Source: Bacillus sp. V59.32b (GTDB lineage Bacteria > Bacillota > Bacilli > Bacillales > DSM-1321). Taken from it: DNA of 64,000 bases. Both the position numbers and the translations under genes were made by a program. The stretch is taken from NCBI RefSeq assembly GCF_003429085.1, contig NZ_QVTC01000042.1, forward strand, positions 1 to 64,000, given 5' to 3'. Shown here one piece after another: positions 27,185 to 35,479 of this stretch. Each line of letters begins with the position of its first letter. Positions within the stretch are counted from its first letter, which is position 1. The notes beneath the pieces are model-generated. The model saw nothing but the letters and a program-made list of their open reading frames with translations. It did no database searches and was not told the origin of the DNA.

Positions 27185-27808
27185 ATGCTCTTTATAAGAA
27201 GGGAATCTTTCAGAGAATTCCTATCGGCATATCCGATTACAAGTCTGATCGTTTTTCTGAACACCATCATGATGATTGTGTCTATTTTTCTTGGTGACTG
27301 GATGTATAGATGGGGAGGAATAAACCGAAGCACAATTATCGGCGGAGAATTTTATCGGTTGCTGACATATGCTTTCATACACGGAGGAATGATGCACTTT
27401 TTAACGAATATGATTTTCACTATCATAACGGCACCGGCCATTGAGAAGTTGCTTGGACCACTCAAATTCATCACTTTGTTTTTCTTTTCAATATTGACCG
27501 CAGCGCTCGTTATCATCCTGATTCCTGCTGGCCCTTACCAGTTCGATGTCGGTGAATCCGGTTTTGGTTACAGCTTATTTGGATTTTATTTTTATCTGGT
27601 TGTCTTTAAGAAGAACTTCCTTGATAAAGAATCAAGCAACGTCATTTTGGCCCTTATAGCGATTGGCTGGCTCACGACCTTAGTGATACCCGGTACAAGC
27701 TTTGCTGGTCATTTGGGCGGATTTGTCGCTGGATGGTTATTCGCCTTCCTTGTGAACAAAAACCTGAACCGTTTGAAGATAATAAACAATCGATCATATT
27801 ACCGATGA
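27185..27808 (+). CDS. rhomboid-family intramembrane serine protease
   Basis: This 207-residue protein has six hydrophobic helices. HGGMMHFLTNMIF in the second helix is the rhomboid H-x3-4-N motif, GESG in GESGFGYSLFG carries the probable nucleophile serine, and AGHLGGFVAGWLFA supplies the catalytic histidine. The family cleaves membrane-embedded substrates. It is shorter than B. subtilis GluP (which has extra TPR domains) and closer to the minimal rhomboid core. The start ATG follows AAGGATTGAG. It lies alone between hom and the convergent met genes. Confidence 0.82.
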   Translation: MLFIRRESFREFLSAYPITSLIVFLNTIMMIVSIFLGDWMYRWGGINRSTIIGGEFYRLLTYAFIHGGMMHFLTNMIFTIITAPAIEKLLGPLKFITLFFFSILTAALVIILIPAGPYQFDVGESGFGYSLFGFYFYLVVFKKNFLDKESSNVILALIAIGWLTTLVIPGTSFAGHLGGFVAGWLFAFLVNKNLNRLKIINNRSYYR

Positions 27809-27844
27809 GAAAACCGCCTAGGCAAACAGTCCAGGCGGTTTTTT
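27809..27844. terminator. bidirectional terminator, rhomboid gene and metC
   Basis: AAACCGCCT / AGGCGGTTT with A and T runs, between convergent stops. Confidence 0.85.
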
Positions 27845-27859
27845 CATCGATTATTAGAA

Positions 27860-29035
27860 TTATTGATTCACGCTTATTCTGCTTTCTTCAAGTGCTGCCG
27901 CAAAGTCCTTGATCAAGTCATCCGGATTTTCCAGACCGGCCGAGAGACGAAGGAGGCCGCTGCTGATGCCCCGTTTTTGTCTTTCCGCTTCAGGCATGGC
28001 GGCATGTGACATTTTAGCGGGATAGGATAAAATCGATTCTACCGCGCCGAGGCTTACCGCAAAAACAGGCAGCTCCACGTTTGAAACAAAGGCATTCAAT
28101 ACCTCTTCATTCTCAAGTTCAAAGGAAAGTACCGCACCTGCTCCGCTTGCCTGTGACTCCTGGAGGCTGTAGCCAGGATGATTTTCAAGGCCCGGATAAT
28201 GCACGGCTTTTACAAGCGGATGTGACTGCAGGAATTCCGCTATCTTTCGTGCAGATTTCATCGAATGTTCCATTCTGACATGCAGGGTTTTCAGACCGCG
28301 CATTACAAGCCATGCATCCTGTACGCCAAGTACGGCGCCGAACGAGTTCTGCAAGGCATAAAGCCGATCGGCAAGCTCGGGGTCTTTTACGACGGCAAGG
28401 CCCGCGATGACATCACTATGGCCGGATAAAAATTTTGTGGCACTATGAAGGACGATATCGGCGCCAAGATTTAACGGTTTTTGCAAGGCAGGTGTTAAAA
28501 AAGTATTGTCTACATATGTTAACGCCCCAATTTCCTTTGCAAGCGTGCAGATTGCTTGGATATCGGTCACTTTAAGCAACGGATTGGAGGGAGTCTCCAT
28601 ATAGATCGCCTTTGTATTCGGTCTTACCGCTTCTCTGACATTATTCACATCTGTCATGTCAACGAAAGTATGCTCGATTCCAAACCTGGTTAAAACACTT
28701 GTCACCATCCGGTAGGTTCCCCCGTACACGTCCTCCGTAACAATGATATGGTCTCCGGCAGACAGCAGCAGGAGGGCAGTGGAGATGGCAGCCATTCCGG
28801 AAGAGAATGCAAAGCCTCTTGTGCCTTCTTCCAGTTCGGCAATGATGTCCTCAAGCGCTTCCCGGGTCGGGTTGGCGCTGCGGGCGTAATCATACTTACC
28901 GTATTGCTCCGGATTGCTTTGGTGGAACGTTGAGGCATGTTGGATCGGAACGCTAACTGCCCCTGTGGCACTGTCGAATTTATGCTGGTTATGCAATAAA
29001 AGCGTTTCAAATGAGTACGCTTTGTTTCCCGTCAT
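27860..29035 (-). CDS. metC: cystathionine beta-lyase
   Basis: This 391-residue PLP enzyme of the Cys/Met metabolism family cleaves cystathionine to homocysteine. The PLP lysine lies in LHSATKFLSGHSDV, preceded by YVDNTFLTPALQ and SSGMAAISTALLLL; the C terminus has SLGAVESILSYPA and RLSAGLENPDDL. It begins inside the end of metI with an ATGA overlap, so the two are translationally coupled as in B. subtilis metI-metC. It falls under the S-box upstream of metI. Confidence 0.9.
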   Translation of the reverse strand: MTGNKAYSFETLLLHNQHKFDSATGAVSVPIQHASTFHQSNPEQYGKYDYARSANPTREALEDIIAELEEGTRGFAFSSGMAAISTALLLLSAGDHIIVTEDVYGGTYRMVTSVLTRFGIEHTFVDMTDVNNVREAVRPNTKAIYMETPSNPLLKVTDIQAICTLAKEIGALTYVDNTFLTPALQKPLNLGADIVLHSATKFLSGHSDVIAGLAVVKDPELADRLYALQNSFGAVLGVQDAWLVMRGLKTLHVRMEHSMKSARKIAEFLQSHPLVKAVHYPGLENHPGYSLQESQASGAGAVLSFELENEEVLNAFVSNVELPVFAVSLGAVESILSYPAKMSHAAMPEAERQKRGISSGLLRLSAGLENPDDLIKDFAAALEESRISVNQ

Positions 29036-30144
29036 ACTCTAGCCTCCTTGTTGACTGCCGCAAGTGCCTTATCTAAATCCTGGATCAAATCTTCTCCGTC
29101 TTCAATGCCGACAGAAAAACGCAATAGTCTATTACAAACCCCATTGGCCGTCCTGATTTCTTCAGGAATATCGGCATGGGTCTGGGTTGCCGGATAGGTG
29201 ATGAAGCTCTCGGTTCCGCCCAGGCTTTCAGCAAAGGTAATCAATGACAGCTCTTGTAAAAACGGATTGACCCATGCTTCTTCCCTGATGCGGAAGGAAA
29301 TCATCCCACCTTTGCCAGGGTAAAGAACATCGTCAATATAATCATGGTTTTGTAAGAACTCTACCAATAATTTCGCATTTTTTTCGTGTCGATCCATCCT
29401 TAGTGATAGGGTCTTCATCCCGCGCATAAGCAGCCAGGAATCGAACGGACTTAGAACAGTTCCTGTGCCGTTATGATAAAGAGCAAGTGATTCAGATAAC
29501 TCAGCACCCTTTGCGACAATCAGGCCAGCAAGGACATCGTTGTGTCCGCCCAAATATTTTGTGGCGCTATGAATCACGATATCTGCTCCCAGCTTGATGG
29601 GCTGTTGGAGAAGAGGAGTATAAAATGTATTATCGACAATCAAAAGCAAACCATGCTGCTTGGCAATTTCAGCCACAGCGGCAATATCGGTTTGTTCCAT
29701 GAGGGGATTGGTCGGGGTTTCGATAAAGACCGCTTTCGTTTGAGGAGTAATGGCACCTTCAATTTCCTCTAGACAGCTTGTGTTCACGTATCGACAGTCT
29801 AAACCCCATTTTTTAAAGCCTTGCTCCAACAAACGATATGTACCACCGTATAAATCCTTGGAAATCACCCATTCATCCCCAGATTTGAATAAAGAAAGTA
29901 CAGTTAGGATTGCGGCCATTCCTGAACTGCAGGCGAACCCCTGGTCGCCGCCTTCGAGATCGGCAATGGCCTGTTCAAGAAGCTGGCGTGTTGGATTGCC
30001 GGTTCTTACATAATCATATCCGGATGATTGTCCAATTCCTTCATGTCGATAGGCAGTGGAAAAGTAGACAGGCGGGTTCACGGTTCCTGTTGCAGATTCA
30101 CTTCTGTTTCCGATTTGTGCCAAAAATGTGTCAATTTTATACAT
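29032..30144 (-). CDS. metI: cystathionine gamma-synthase / O-acetylhomoserine sulfhydrylase
   Basis: This 370-residue PLP enzyme is first in the metI-metC operon and joins an acylated homoserine with cysteine (or sulfide). The PLP lysine is in IHSATKYLGGHNDV; FACSSGMAAILTVLS, LIVDNTFYTPLLQ and SLGGTESFITYPATQTHADIP are family signatures. The start follows AAAGGAG. An S-box and terminator lie directly upstream. The distinction from MetC relies on gene order and overall resemblance to B. subtilis MetI. Confidence 0.9.
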   Translation of the reverse strand: MYKIDTFLAQIGNRSESATGTVNPPVYFSTAYRHEGIGQSSGYDYVRTGNPTRQLLEQAIADLEGGDQGFACSSGMAAILTVLSLFKSGDEWVISKDLYGGTYRLLEQGFKKWGLDCRYVNTSCLEEIEGAITPQTKAVFIETPTNPLMEQTDIAAVAEIAKQHGLLLIVDNTFYTPLLQQPIKLGADIVIHSATKYLGGHNDVLAGLIVAKGAELSESLALYHNGTGTVLSPFDSWLLMRGMKTLSLRMDRHEKNAKLLVEFLQNHDYIDDVLYPGKGGMISFRIREEAWVNPFLQELSLITFAESLGGTESFITYPATQTHADIPEEIRTANGVCNRLLRFSVGIEDGEDLIQDLDKALAAVNKEARV

Positions 30145-30176
30145 GGCTCACTTCTCCTTTAAATTATGGATAAAAA

Positions 30177-30208
30177 CAAAAAAAGCCTTCTATAAGAAGA
30201 AGACTTTT
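30177..30208 (-). terminator. terminator of the metI S-box
   Basis: On the minus strand AAAAGTCTTCT / AGAAGGCTTTT (one G-U pair) is followed by seven T and then the metI ribosome site. Confidence 0.88.
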
Positions 30209-30228
30209 GAAAATACATGGGCAGTCGT

Positions 30229-30348
30229 TCTCCTTATCTCTCAAGTTCCAAATAACTTGATGGATTTAGCACCTTTCCAATGACGAAAATACATGGAAGG
30301 TTGCTGAGGCGTCTTAGGGCCATTCCCTCGACCTCTCTGGATAAGAAA
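30229..30348 (-). promoter_or_regulatory. SAM-I riboswitch (S-box) of metI-metC
   Basis: Read leftward: CTTATCCAGAGAGGTCGAGG, GAATGGCCCTAAGACGCCTC, AGCAACC, AAAGGTGCTAAATCC and closing GAGAGATAAGG. This is the S-box order. SAM should stop metI-metC transcription. Confidence 0.95.
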
Positions 30349-30586
30349 TATCAATAATTCAATTTCTTTTGAATTTACTATACAATATCCATTGTGTCAA
30401 CCTGCGAAAGAGTAATACGTAAAATTATCTTTACAAGACCCGGGAGATAGATTATTCTGTATATTAAATTCTGACTAATTCAATCAACAAACTATTATTA
30501 ACCGAGCTCTGAATAAAATTAACAGAGATAGTTAACAGAGCTATTAACTAAAAAAATGGGGTTTTTAAATAGGGGGGTGACTCATT

Positions 30587-30730
30587 ATGGGGGAACACAA
30601 ACAGATCACCAAAATGGCCGACCAGCTTCAAAATATGCTGGATTCCATGAAATACGGGTCTATTACTCTCGTTATCCAGGATGGAAAAATCATTCAAGTC
30701 GAAAAGAATGAGAAGATAAGGATCAAATAA
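30587..30730 (+). CDS. yezD: YezD-family small protein (DUF2292)
   Basis: This 47-residue ORF encodes MGEHKQITKMADQLQNMLDS, then KYGSITLVIQDGKIIQVEKN and a basic end. The pattern GSITLVIQDGKIIQVEKNEK is the DUF2292/YezD signature. AGGGGGGTGA precedes the ATG and a terminator follows 21 bases after the stop. YezD homologues tend to lie near sulfur-assimilation genes, which fits this methionine neighbourhood; their biochemical role is not established. Confidence 0.85.
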   Translation: MGEHKQITKMADQLQNMLDSMKYGSITLVIQDGKIIQVEKNEKIRIK

Positions 30731-30751
30731 TCAGCGGAAAGAAATTGGAGG

Positions 30752-30784
30752 CAGTCTTACCTTGCGGGGTATGGCTGTTTTTTT
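30752..30784 (+). terminator. terminator after yezD
   Basis: CAGTCTTACC / GGTATGGCTG stem (one mismatch or wobble) and seven T. Confidence 0.75.
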
Positions 30785-30876
30785 CATGAGATTATTTAAG
30801 AAATTGTTGATGTCAAATTCTTTATCTGAAGTTTAAAGGGTTTCCGCTATATTTATTCGGGGTTTTCTTTATATTT

Positions 30877-31113
30877 AGGCTCTGTTAAATTCCATTGTTG
30901 ATTTTCAAATGGTCATGGAATCTACTCGCTTTCCGCGGACGAACTGGCAAGCCTCCTCACTCGTACCTCGCTGCGGGGTCTTGCCAGCCCGTTTTTCCGC
31001 AGGACGTTGATTCATCATCCTTGAATAGACACCGCACGAGAAAATGCGTATGCATTTTCGAGGAGTCTCGCAGATTCCCTTCCCAAAAACAACATTATCG
31101 TTTAACAGAGCCT
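30877..31113. mobile_element. MITE-like element with 13-bp terminal inverted repeats
   Basis: The 237-bp element has perfect 13-bp ends, AGGCTCTGTTAAA at 30877 and its complement at 31101-31113. It is flanked on both sides by ATATTT (30871-30876 and 31114-31119), consistent with a 6-bp target duplication. Internally CTGGCAAG (30944) pairs with CTTGCCAG (30980), and GAAAATGC (31040) with GCATTTTC (31052). It codes for no protein. Non-autonomous elements of this type depend on a transposase encoded elsewhere. The internal CTTTCCGCGG...CTGGCAAGCC text is of a kind often repeated in Bacillaceae genomes. Confidence 0.82.
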
Positions 31114-31131
31114 ATATTTTAAAAAATCAGT

Positions 31132-31198
31132 TTGACAGGCATGGTGTATTACGGGTATAGTACATATATGAGGTGTATGAACCACTTAATACATACAC
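31132..31198 (+). promoter_or_regulatory. promoter and operator of the GntR/ABC operon
   Basis: TTGACA at 31132 and TATAGT at 31156 are spaced 18 bp. Downstream, GTGTATG (31173) and CATACAC (31192) form an inverted repeat with a 12-base gap, placed where a GntR/YtrA-type repressor would block transcription. Confidence 0.6.
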
Positions 31199-31226
31199 TT
31201 GAAAGGAAAATATAGGAGTTGTTTGG

Positions 31227-31616
31227 ATGAATGTTAATTTTAATAACCGCGATCCATTGTACTTGCAGGTTGTCCGCTACTTTAAAGAACAGATTGCCAT
31301 CGGACAATTGGAAGCCGGACAGGAAATCCCGTCCCGACGCGAGCTTGCTTCCATGTTGAAAATAAATCCGAATACCGCCCAAAAAGCATATAAGGAAATG
31401 GAGGAACAGGGATTGATCCATACCGAAAGAAACTTTCCAAGCCGGATCACAACAGATGAACAAATCTTGAATTCAATCAGGGAGGAACTGATCATGCAGG
31501 CAGTTGATATCTTCATTGCCTCAATTAAACCGATTCATGTTTCCTTGGACGAAGTGGTTGAAATGGTAAAAGAGAAATACGTGTCTGAAAAGAAATTGGG
31601 GGGAGATCAACCATGA
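31227..31616 (+). CDS. GntR-family regulator, YtrA/YhcF subfamily
   Basis: This 129-residue repressor-type protein has a winged HTH at residues ~10-75 (PLYLQVVRYFKEQIAIGQLEAGQEIPSRRELASMLKINPNTAQKAYKEMEEQGLI) and a short helical tail instead of an effector domain, the hallmark of the YtrA subfamily. Such regulators control an adjacent ABC transporter operon, as here: the next gene starts within its stop (ATGA overlap). The start follows AGGAG. Confidence 0.88.
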   Translation: MNVNFNNRDPLYLQVVRYFKEQIAIGQLEAGQEIPSRRELASMLKINPNTAQKAYKEMEEQGLIHTERNFPSRITTDEQILNSIREELIMQAVDIFIASIKPIHVSLDEVVEMVKEKYVSEKKLGGDQP

Positions 31617-32299
31617 TTGAGGTAATGAACCTGGAAAAAAAATATGGGCGCAAAAAGGTGCTCGACGATATTTCGTTCACAGCCAACAAGGGTGAGATTA
31701 CCTGTTTGATCGGGATTAACGGAGTCGGCAAAACGACGACCCTTAAAGCGATTATGGGGCTTACGCCATATAAAGGAACTATCCTTATTGACGGAGAAAA
31801 GCTAACCAAGGATAGCTATGAAAAAATAACCTTTATCCCGGATGCGATAACAATGCTTCCGAACATGACCATAAAAGAGGCGTTTTTATTTATGGAAGAC
31901 TTCTATACTGCCTGGAATAAGGAACGTGCCGCAGAATTATTAACGTTTTTCAAATTGAAAGAAGATTACAAGATTGCCGAGCTTTCAAAAGGGAACACCG
32001 CAAAAGTCAATCTTATCCTGGGGCTTGCGCTTGATGTCGATTATTTGCTGATGGACGAACCGTTTTCCGGCATTGATATGTTTAGCCGTGAACAGATTGC
32101 CGATGTTTTCTCAAGCCACTTAATCGAGGAACGGGGCGTACTGATTACCACGCACGAAATAAGCGATATCGAACATCTGATTGATAAGGTCGTGCTGATG
32201 GACAATGGCAGAGTGTTGAAGGAATTTAGTACCGAGGGGATGCGGGCAAGTGAGGGGAAATCGGTAGTAGATGTGATGAGAGAGGTGTATCAAGGGTGA
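31613..32299 (+). CDS. ABC transporter ATP-binding protein
   Basis: This is a 228-residue ATPase with Walker A GINGVGKTT, a Q-loop region FIPDAI, signature LSKGNTAKVNL and Walker B YLLMDEPFSGID, followed by the H-loop TTHEISD. The signature motif is the relaxed LSKGN form seen in YtrB/YhcG-like exporters or resistance ATPases. The gene overlaps the regulator and the permease at its two ends, so the three are translationally coupled. The substrate is unknown; cell-envelope stress relief is common for the subfamily (inference). Confidence 0.87.
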   Translation: MIEVMNLEKKYGRKKVLDDISFTANKGEITCLIGINGVGKTTTLKAIMGLTPYKGTILIDGEKLTKDSYEKITFIPDAITMLPNMTIKEAFLFMEDFYTAWNKERAAELLTFFKLKEDYKIAELSKGNTAKVNLILGLALDVDYLLMDEPFSGIDMFSREQIADVFSSHLIEERGVLITTHEISDIEHLIDKVVLMDNGRVLKEFSTEGMRASEGKSVVDVMREVYQG

Positions 32300-33129
32300 A
32301 AAATTATTTGAAACTGGTTAACTTCGAAACCAATCGCTTTATTAAGATTTACGTTGCATTATTGGGTATTACAATCATTTCTCAATTTTTAGGCGTTATT
32401 ATGAAATCAAACCGCTATTTAAAAGATGCAAGAGAGACAATGTCGCAACAATCCATTACCCAAGCCGAATTTGTAGAACAGGTTGGGTTGCTTGATTTTT
32501 CACATATCATGAACAGCTTTTGGTTTTTAGGGCCGATTGCAATTTGTGCCGTTGCTCTTATCTTTTACATTTTTTTAATCTGGTATCGTGACTGGTTCGG
32601 CAAGAATACATTTATCTACCGGCTCTTGATGCTGCCGACATCCAGATTAAATGTCTACTTAGCAAAGGCCACTGCCATTTTCCTTATGGTCTTTGGTTTA
32701 GTAGCTCTGCAAATCATCCTGCTTCCGTTGGAGAATCTTCTTTTTCAATCGCTTGTACCGGATGTTTTTAGAAGTGTAACTAGTGTGAGAAGTTTAATTG
32801 ACAGCAGTGTGTTAATGGTCGTTATTCCAAGGACATTCATGCAATTCCTTTTATCCTATGGACTTGGGTTTGCGGCAGTGTTTACATTGTTCACAGCAAT
32901 TTTACTGGAGAGAAGCTACCGAATCAAAGGAGTTGTGATGGGGATACTTTACTGTCTTGCTGCAGGGACGGTTTTTCTTTCGCCGATTTTGATTTCAGCC
33001 ATTTTTTCTTATGATATGTTCTTTTATCCTCTGGAACTGCTGATAATAGAAATATTTTTGGGCGTGATCGTCATGGCTGTCTCCATTTGGATTGGGAATT
33101 TCTTAATAAACAAAAAAGTAACCGTGTGA
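32296..33129 (+). CDS. ABC transporter permease
   Basis: This 277-residue membrane protein has six hydrophobic segments: IYVALLGITIISQFLGVI, WFLGPIAICAVALIFYIFL, ATAIFLMVFGLVALQIILL, the region around MQFLLSYGLGFAAVFTLFTA, IKGVVMGILYCLAAGTVFLS and a final FLGVIVMAVSIWIGNFLI. The topology is that of ABC-2 type permeases. The start is a GTG that overlaps the upstream stop. It should form the channel of the complex with the preceding ATPase. Confidence 0.85.
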   Translation: MKNYLKLVNFETNRFIKIYVALLGITIISQFLGVIMKSNRYLKDARETMSQQSITQAEFVEQVGLLDFSHIMNSFWFLGPIAICAVALIFYIFLIWYRDWFGKNTFIYRLLMLPTSRLNVYLAKATAIFLMVFGLVALQIILLPLENLLFQSLVPDVFRSVTSVRSLIDSSVLMVVIPRTFMQFLLSYGLGFAAVFTLFTAILLERSYRIKGVVMGILYCLAAGTVFLSPILISAIFSYDMFFYPLELLIIEIFLGVIVMAVSIWIGNFLINKKVTV

Positions 33130-33139
33130 GGAGAATCAT

Positions 33140-34375
33140 ATGATGAAACGATATTGGAAAATAAGTTCACTCATCGTCGTTATCTTACTGGGCATCAGCA
33201 GTTATTATATTCATTCCGCTTACTCAGCAAAACAGCTTCCTGAATATATAATCAAAAAGCAGGAAGGAAATTCAAAGGTTATCGAGCAGCTGGTAATAAG
33301 AGGCGGCTATAGCAATAAAGCAGAAACTGCCTCAGAAATGATCGAAATTTCATCGGAAGGTTCCGAGTATTCAAGTGAAAAATCTTTTATTAGCCAAATA
33401 AAGAGTATGGATGATGATGGTGAACAAATTGAGAATCTGAAAAGAAAATACCGCAGTTTTATGAGAGGAAAAAATGGGCAGAATTCCTTTTATGAAGATA
33501 AGCGTAATCTTGTATATGCCGAGATAGAGTATCGGTTCCAAGATAACAGGCAGAAATTCGATTTCCATATCGCTGCCCTGGATAAAAAAAGCAATGAAGA
33601 AACTTCTTTTAAAATGGCATTCCCTGAAGGGGAAAAATACTCCAATGTCCAGCTGGATGATGTTCAGTTTTCGGATGGTAGGGTAAATGTAATCACTAAA
33701 AATTATCTGTCTACGAATGACGCTGGGCAGGAAACGGAACTGCATTTATATTCCTTTAATTTGTTAGACAAGAAGTTGCTAAGTGAAGAGGTCATCCTTT
33801 CTGACTCAGACAAAAAAGAAAATACCTATACAGATTATGAAAAACTGTCCGAAGCAAACAGCATGGTACCGTCCAATTATATAGTAATAAACAAAACATT
33901 CATTGAACAAAAACAGCATGAAAATGGGGAAACTGTCGAAGACATAAAGGGTAATGAATTGTTTGTTTATAATCTCAGAGAAAAAAAAGAGGAGGAAGTA
34001 AAACTTCCCAATGAAGTGCAGCAATTAAACGGAACCTGGAGTTATTATGATGCTGGAAAACTCTATATCTCCGAAGCAAAGGGCGGAAAGGTGCGTGTTG
34101 TCACATATGATTTCGCACAGAAAAAAGTCGAGAATCAATGGCAGGTACCGCTTGGAGAAAACGGCATGATATCATTGGCAACTATATTCAACAACGGCAA
34201 TATGTATCTACTCGCTGCCGAAGATGAAGGGGCTGAACAGGGTCTTGAATATGCATCCGTGATTGTAGCGGACCTGGAAACAGGCAAAACTGAGTATAGA
34301 GGAACGGTCGTAAATAAAAACGCAAATACTAAATCAGATGGACAGGCATATTTGAGTGAGCTAATAATTGAATAG
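33140..34375 (+). CDS. membrane-anchored extracytoplasmic protein of an ABC operon
   Basis: This 411-residue protein has an N-terminal membrane anchor (ISSLIVVILLGISSYYIHSA) followed by a large hydrophilic domain exported to the outside. The domain alternates short beta-rich stretches (ELHLYSFNLLDKKLL, NELFVYNLREKKEEE, KVRVVTYDFAQKK, ASVIVADLETGKTEY), a spacing that suggests a beta-propeller or similar repeat fold. I do not recognise a named family. It is 10 bases after the permease with GGAGAATC before paired ATGs, and is the last gene before a terminator, so it probably works with the transporter as a sensor or accessory subunit. Confidence 0.75.
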   Translation: MMKRYWKISSLIVVILLGISSYYIHSAYSAKQLPEYIIKKQEGNSKVIEQLVIRGGYSNKAETASEMIEISSEGSEYSSEKSFISQIKSMDDDGEQIENLKRKYRSFMRGKNGQNSFYEDKRNLVYAEIEYRFQDNRQKFDFHIAALDKKSNEETSFKMAFPEGEKYSNVQLDDVQFSDGRVNVITKNYLSTNDAGQETELHLYSFNLLDKKLLSEEVILSDSDKKENTYTDYEKLSEANSMVPSNYIVINKTFIEQKQHENGETVEDIKGNELFVYNLREKKEEEVKLPNEVQQLNGTWSYYDAGKLYISEAKGGKVRVVTYDFAQKKVENQWQVPLGENGMISLATIFNNGNMYLLAAEDEGAEQGLEYASVIVADLETGKTEYRGTVVNKNANTKSDGQAYLSELIIE

Positions 34376-34384
34376 TATTTTATT

Positions 34385-34413
34385 AGACGTTTCCACTTTG
34401 GAGGCGTCTTTTG
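34385..34413 (+). terminator. terminator of the GntR/ABC operon
   Basis: AGACGTTTCC / GGAGGCGTCT stem with G-U pairs, then TTTTG. Confidence 0.7.
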
Positions 34414-34770
34414 TCTTTTTAATTGACATCTGACAGGTTGCTGAAATACGATGTTAATCATATTGATAATTTTCGCAATATAAAGAAAGAGCAAGGTTTT
34501 TCTTTCCATCCGGGTAGAATAGGCTGCAACATAATCGAAAAAGATGTTTCGGAAATCATTTATTCGGTAAATAAACTGTATCCAAAGAAAAATTATCCTC
34601 GCGATATGGGGCAAACTAGCAAAAGCCCGGCACATTCATTCCCTTAATAAATACCCATCCGGAAATGAAGAATTGGTACAGCAAACGAGAAGAAGTAATC
34701 CGCCTGTGTTCATGAAGAATCAGCCGATCAGTTTTACTTCTATAATGATAAATAAGTTTGGGGGGCTAGT
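34414..34770. other. intergenic region, possible gene remnant
   Basis: Short frames here lack ribosome sites. One frame near 34600-34720 reads like protein (GKLAKARHIHSLNKYPSGNE), but it has no start and is not clearly from any family. A TATAAT box at 34742 with no good -35 may serve pxpB. Confidence 0.35.
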
Positions 34771-35478
34771 ATGGAATACAGTTTCCATCCGTTAGGCGAT
34801 AATGCAGTCATTATCGAAGTAGATAAAGATATAAATGTTAAAACGCAGCAAAAGGTTCAAGTTATTACTACATTTTTGGACGAGCAGCCACCTTCTTGGA
34901 TGATTGAATACATACCAGCGTTTACCACAGTCACAGTTTTTTACGATCCGGTCAGGATTTCAACGGGTAGTGAGGAAGGTCGTTCCCCCTATCAATACGT
35001 TTGTAATCGGCTGAAAGAATTGCTTTCAGATTTAACGGCAGGTACTCAAGTGGAATCACGAGTGGTGGATATACCAGTTTGCTATGGAGGAGAATTCGGT
35101 CCTGATTTAGAATACGTGGCAAGAGTGAATGGCTTAACGACTGAAGAAGTCATACATATACACTCCTCCGGAGATTATTTGGTCTATATGATCGGATTTG
35201 CGCCAGGGTTCCCGTATATCGGCGGTATGTCTGAGAAAATCGCGACACCAAGAAGAGAATCTCCCCGTTTAAAAATTCCGGCCAGATCAGTGGGAATTGC
35301 GGGAAAACAAACAGGGATTTATCCACTCGAAACACCTGGTGGCTGGCAGTTGATCGGACGGACCCCGACACGACTATTTCGCCCTGAGAATGAATTGCCA
35401 AGTCTGTTAAGAGCCGGAGACAAGATTCGATTTTTACCGATCAGCCGGCAGGAATACATAGAATGGGAGAACGATTAG
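34771..35478 (+). CDS. pxpB: 5-oxoprolinase subunit PxpB (KipI-like)
   Basis: This 235-residue subunit belongs to the ATP-dependent 5-oxoprolinase PxpABC, which opens pyroglutamate to glutamate. It has the allophanate-hydrolase-subunit-1/KipI fold. The core CYGGEFGPDLEYVARVNGLT, then YLVYMIGFAPGFPYIGGM and PRLKIPARSVGIAGKQTGIYP...GGWQLIGRTP are the family signatures. Family members also act as the KipI inhibitor of sporulation kinase A in B. subtilis. AGTTTGGGGGG precedes the start. It is the first gene of the cluster, with one base before pxpC. Confidence 0.92.
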   Translation: MEYSFHPLGDNAVIIEVDKDINVKTQQKVQVITTFLDEQPPSWMIEYIPAFTTVTVFYDPVRISTGSEEGRSPYQYVCNRLKELLSDLTAGTQVESRVVDIPVCYGGEFGPDLEYVARVNGLTTEEVIHIHSSGDYLVYMIGFAPGFPYIGGMSEKIATPRRESPRLKIPARSVGIAGKQTGIYPLETPGGWQLIGRTPTRLFRPENELPSLLRAGDKIRFLPISRQEYIEWEND

Positions 35479-35479
35479 G

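Noticed and set aside
30895-31122. 75-residue open frame
   Set aside because: It lies inside the MITE-like element and is not supported by a ribosome site or protein-like composition.
34423-34647. 74-residue rightward frame after the ABC operon
   Set aside because: No ribosome site and no recognisable family; described only as a possible remnant region.
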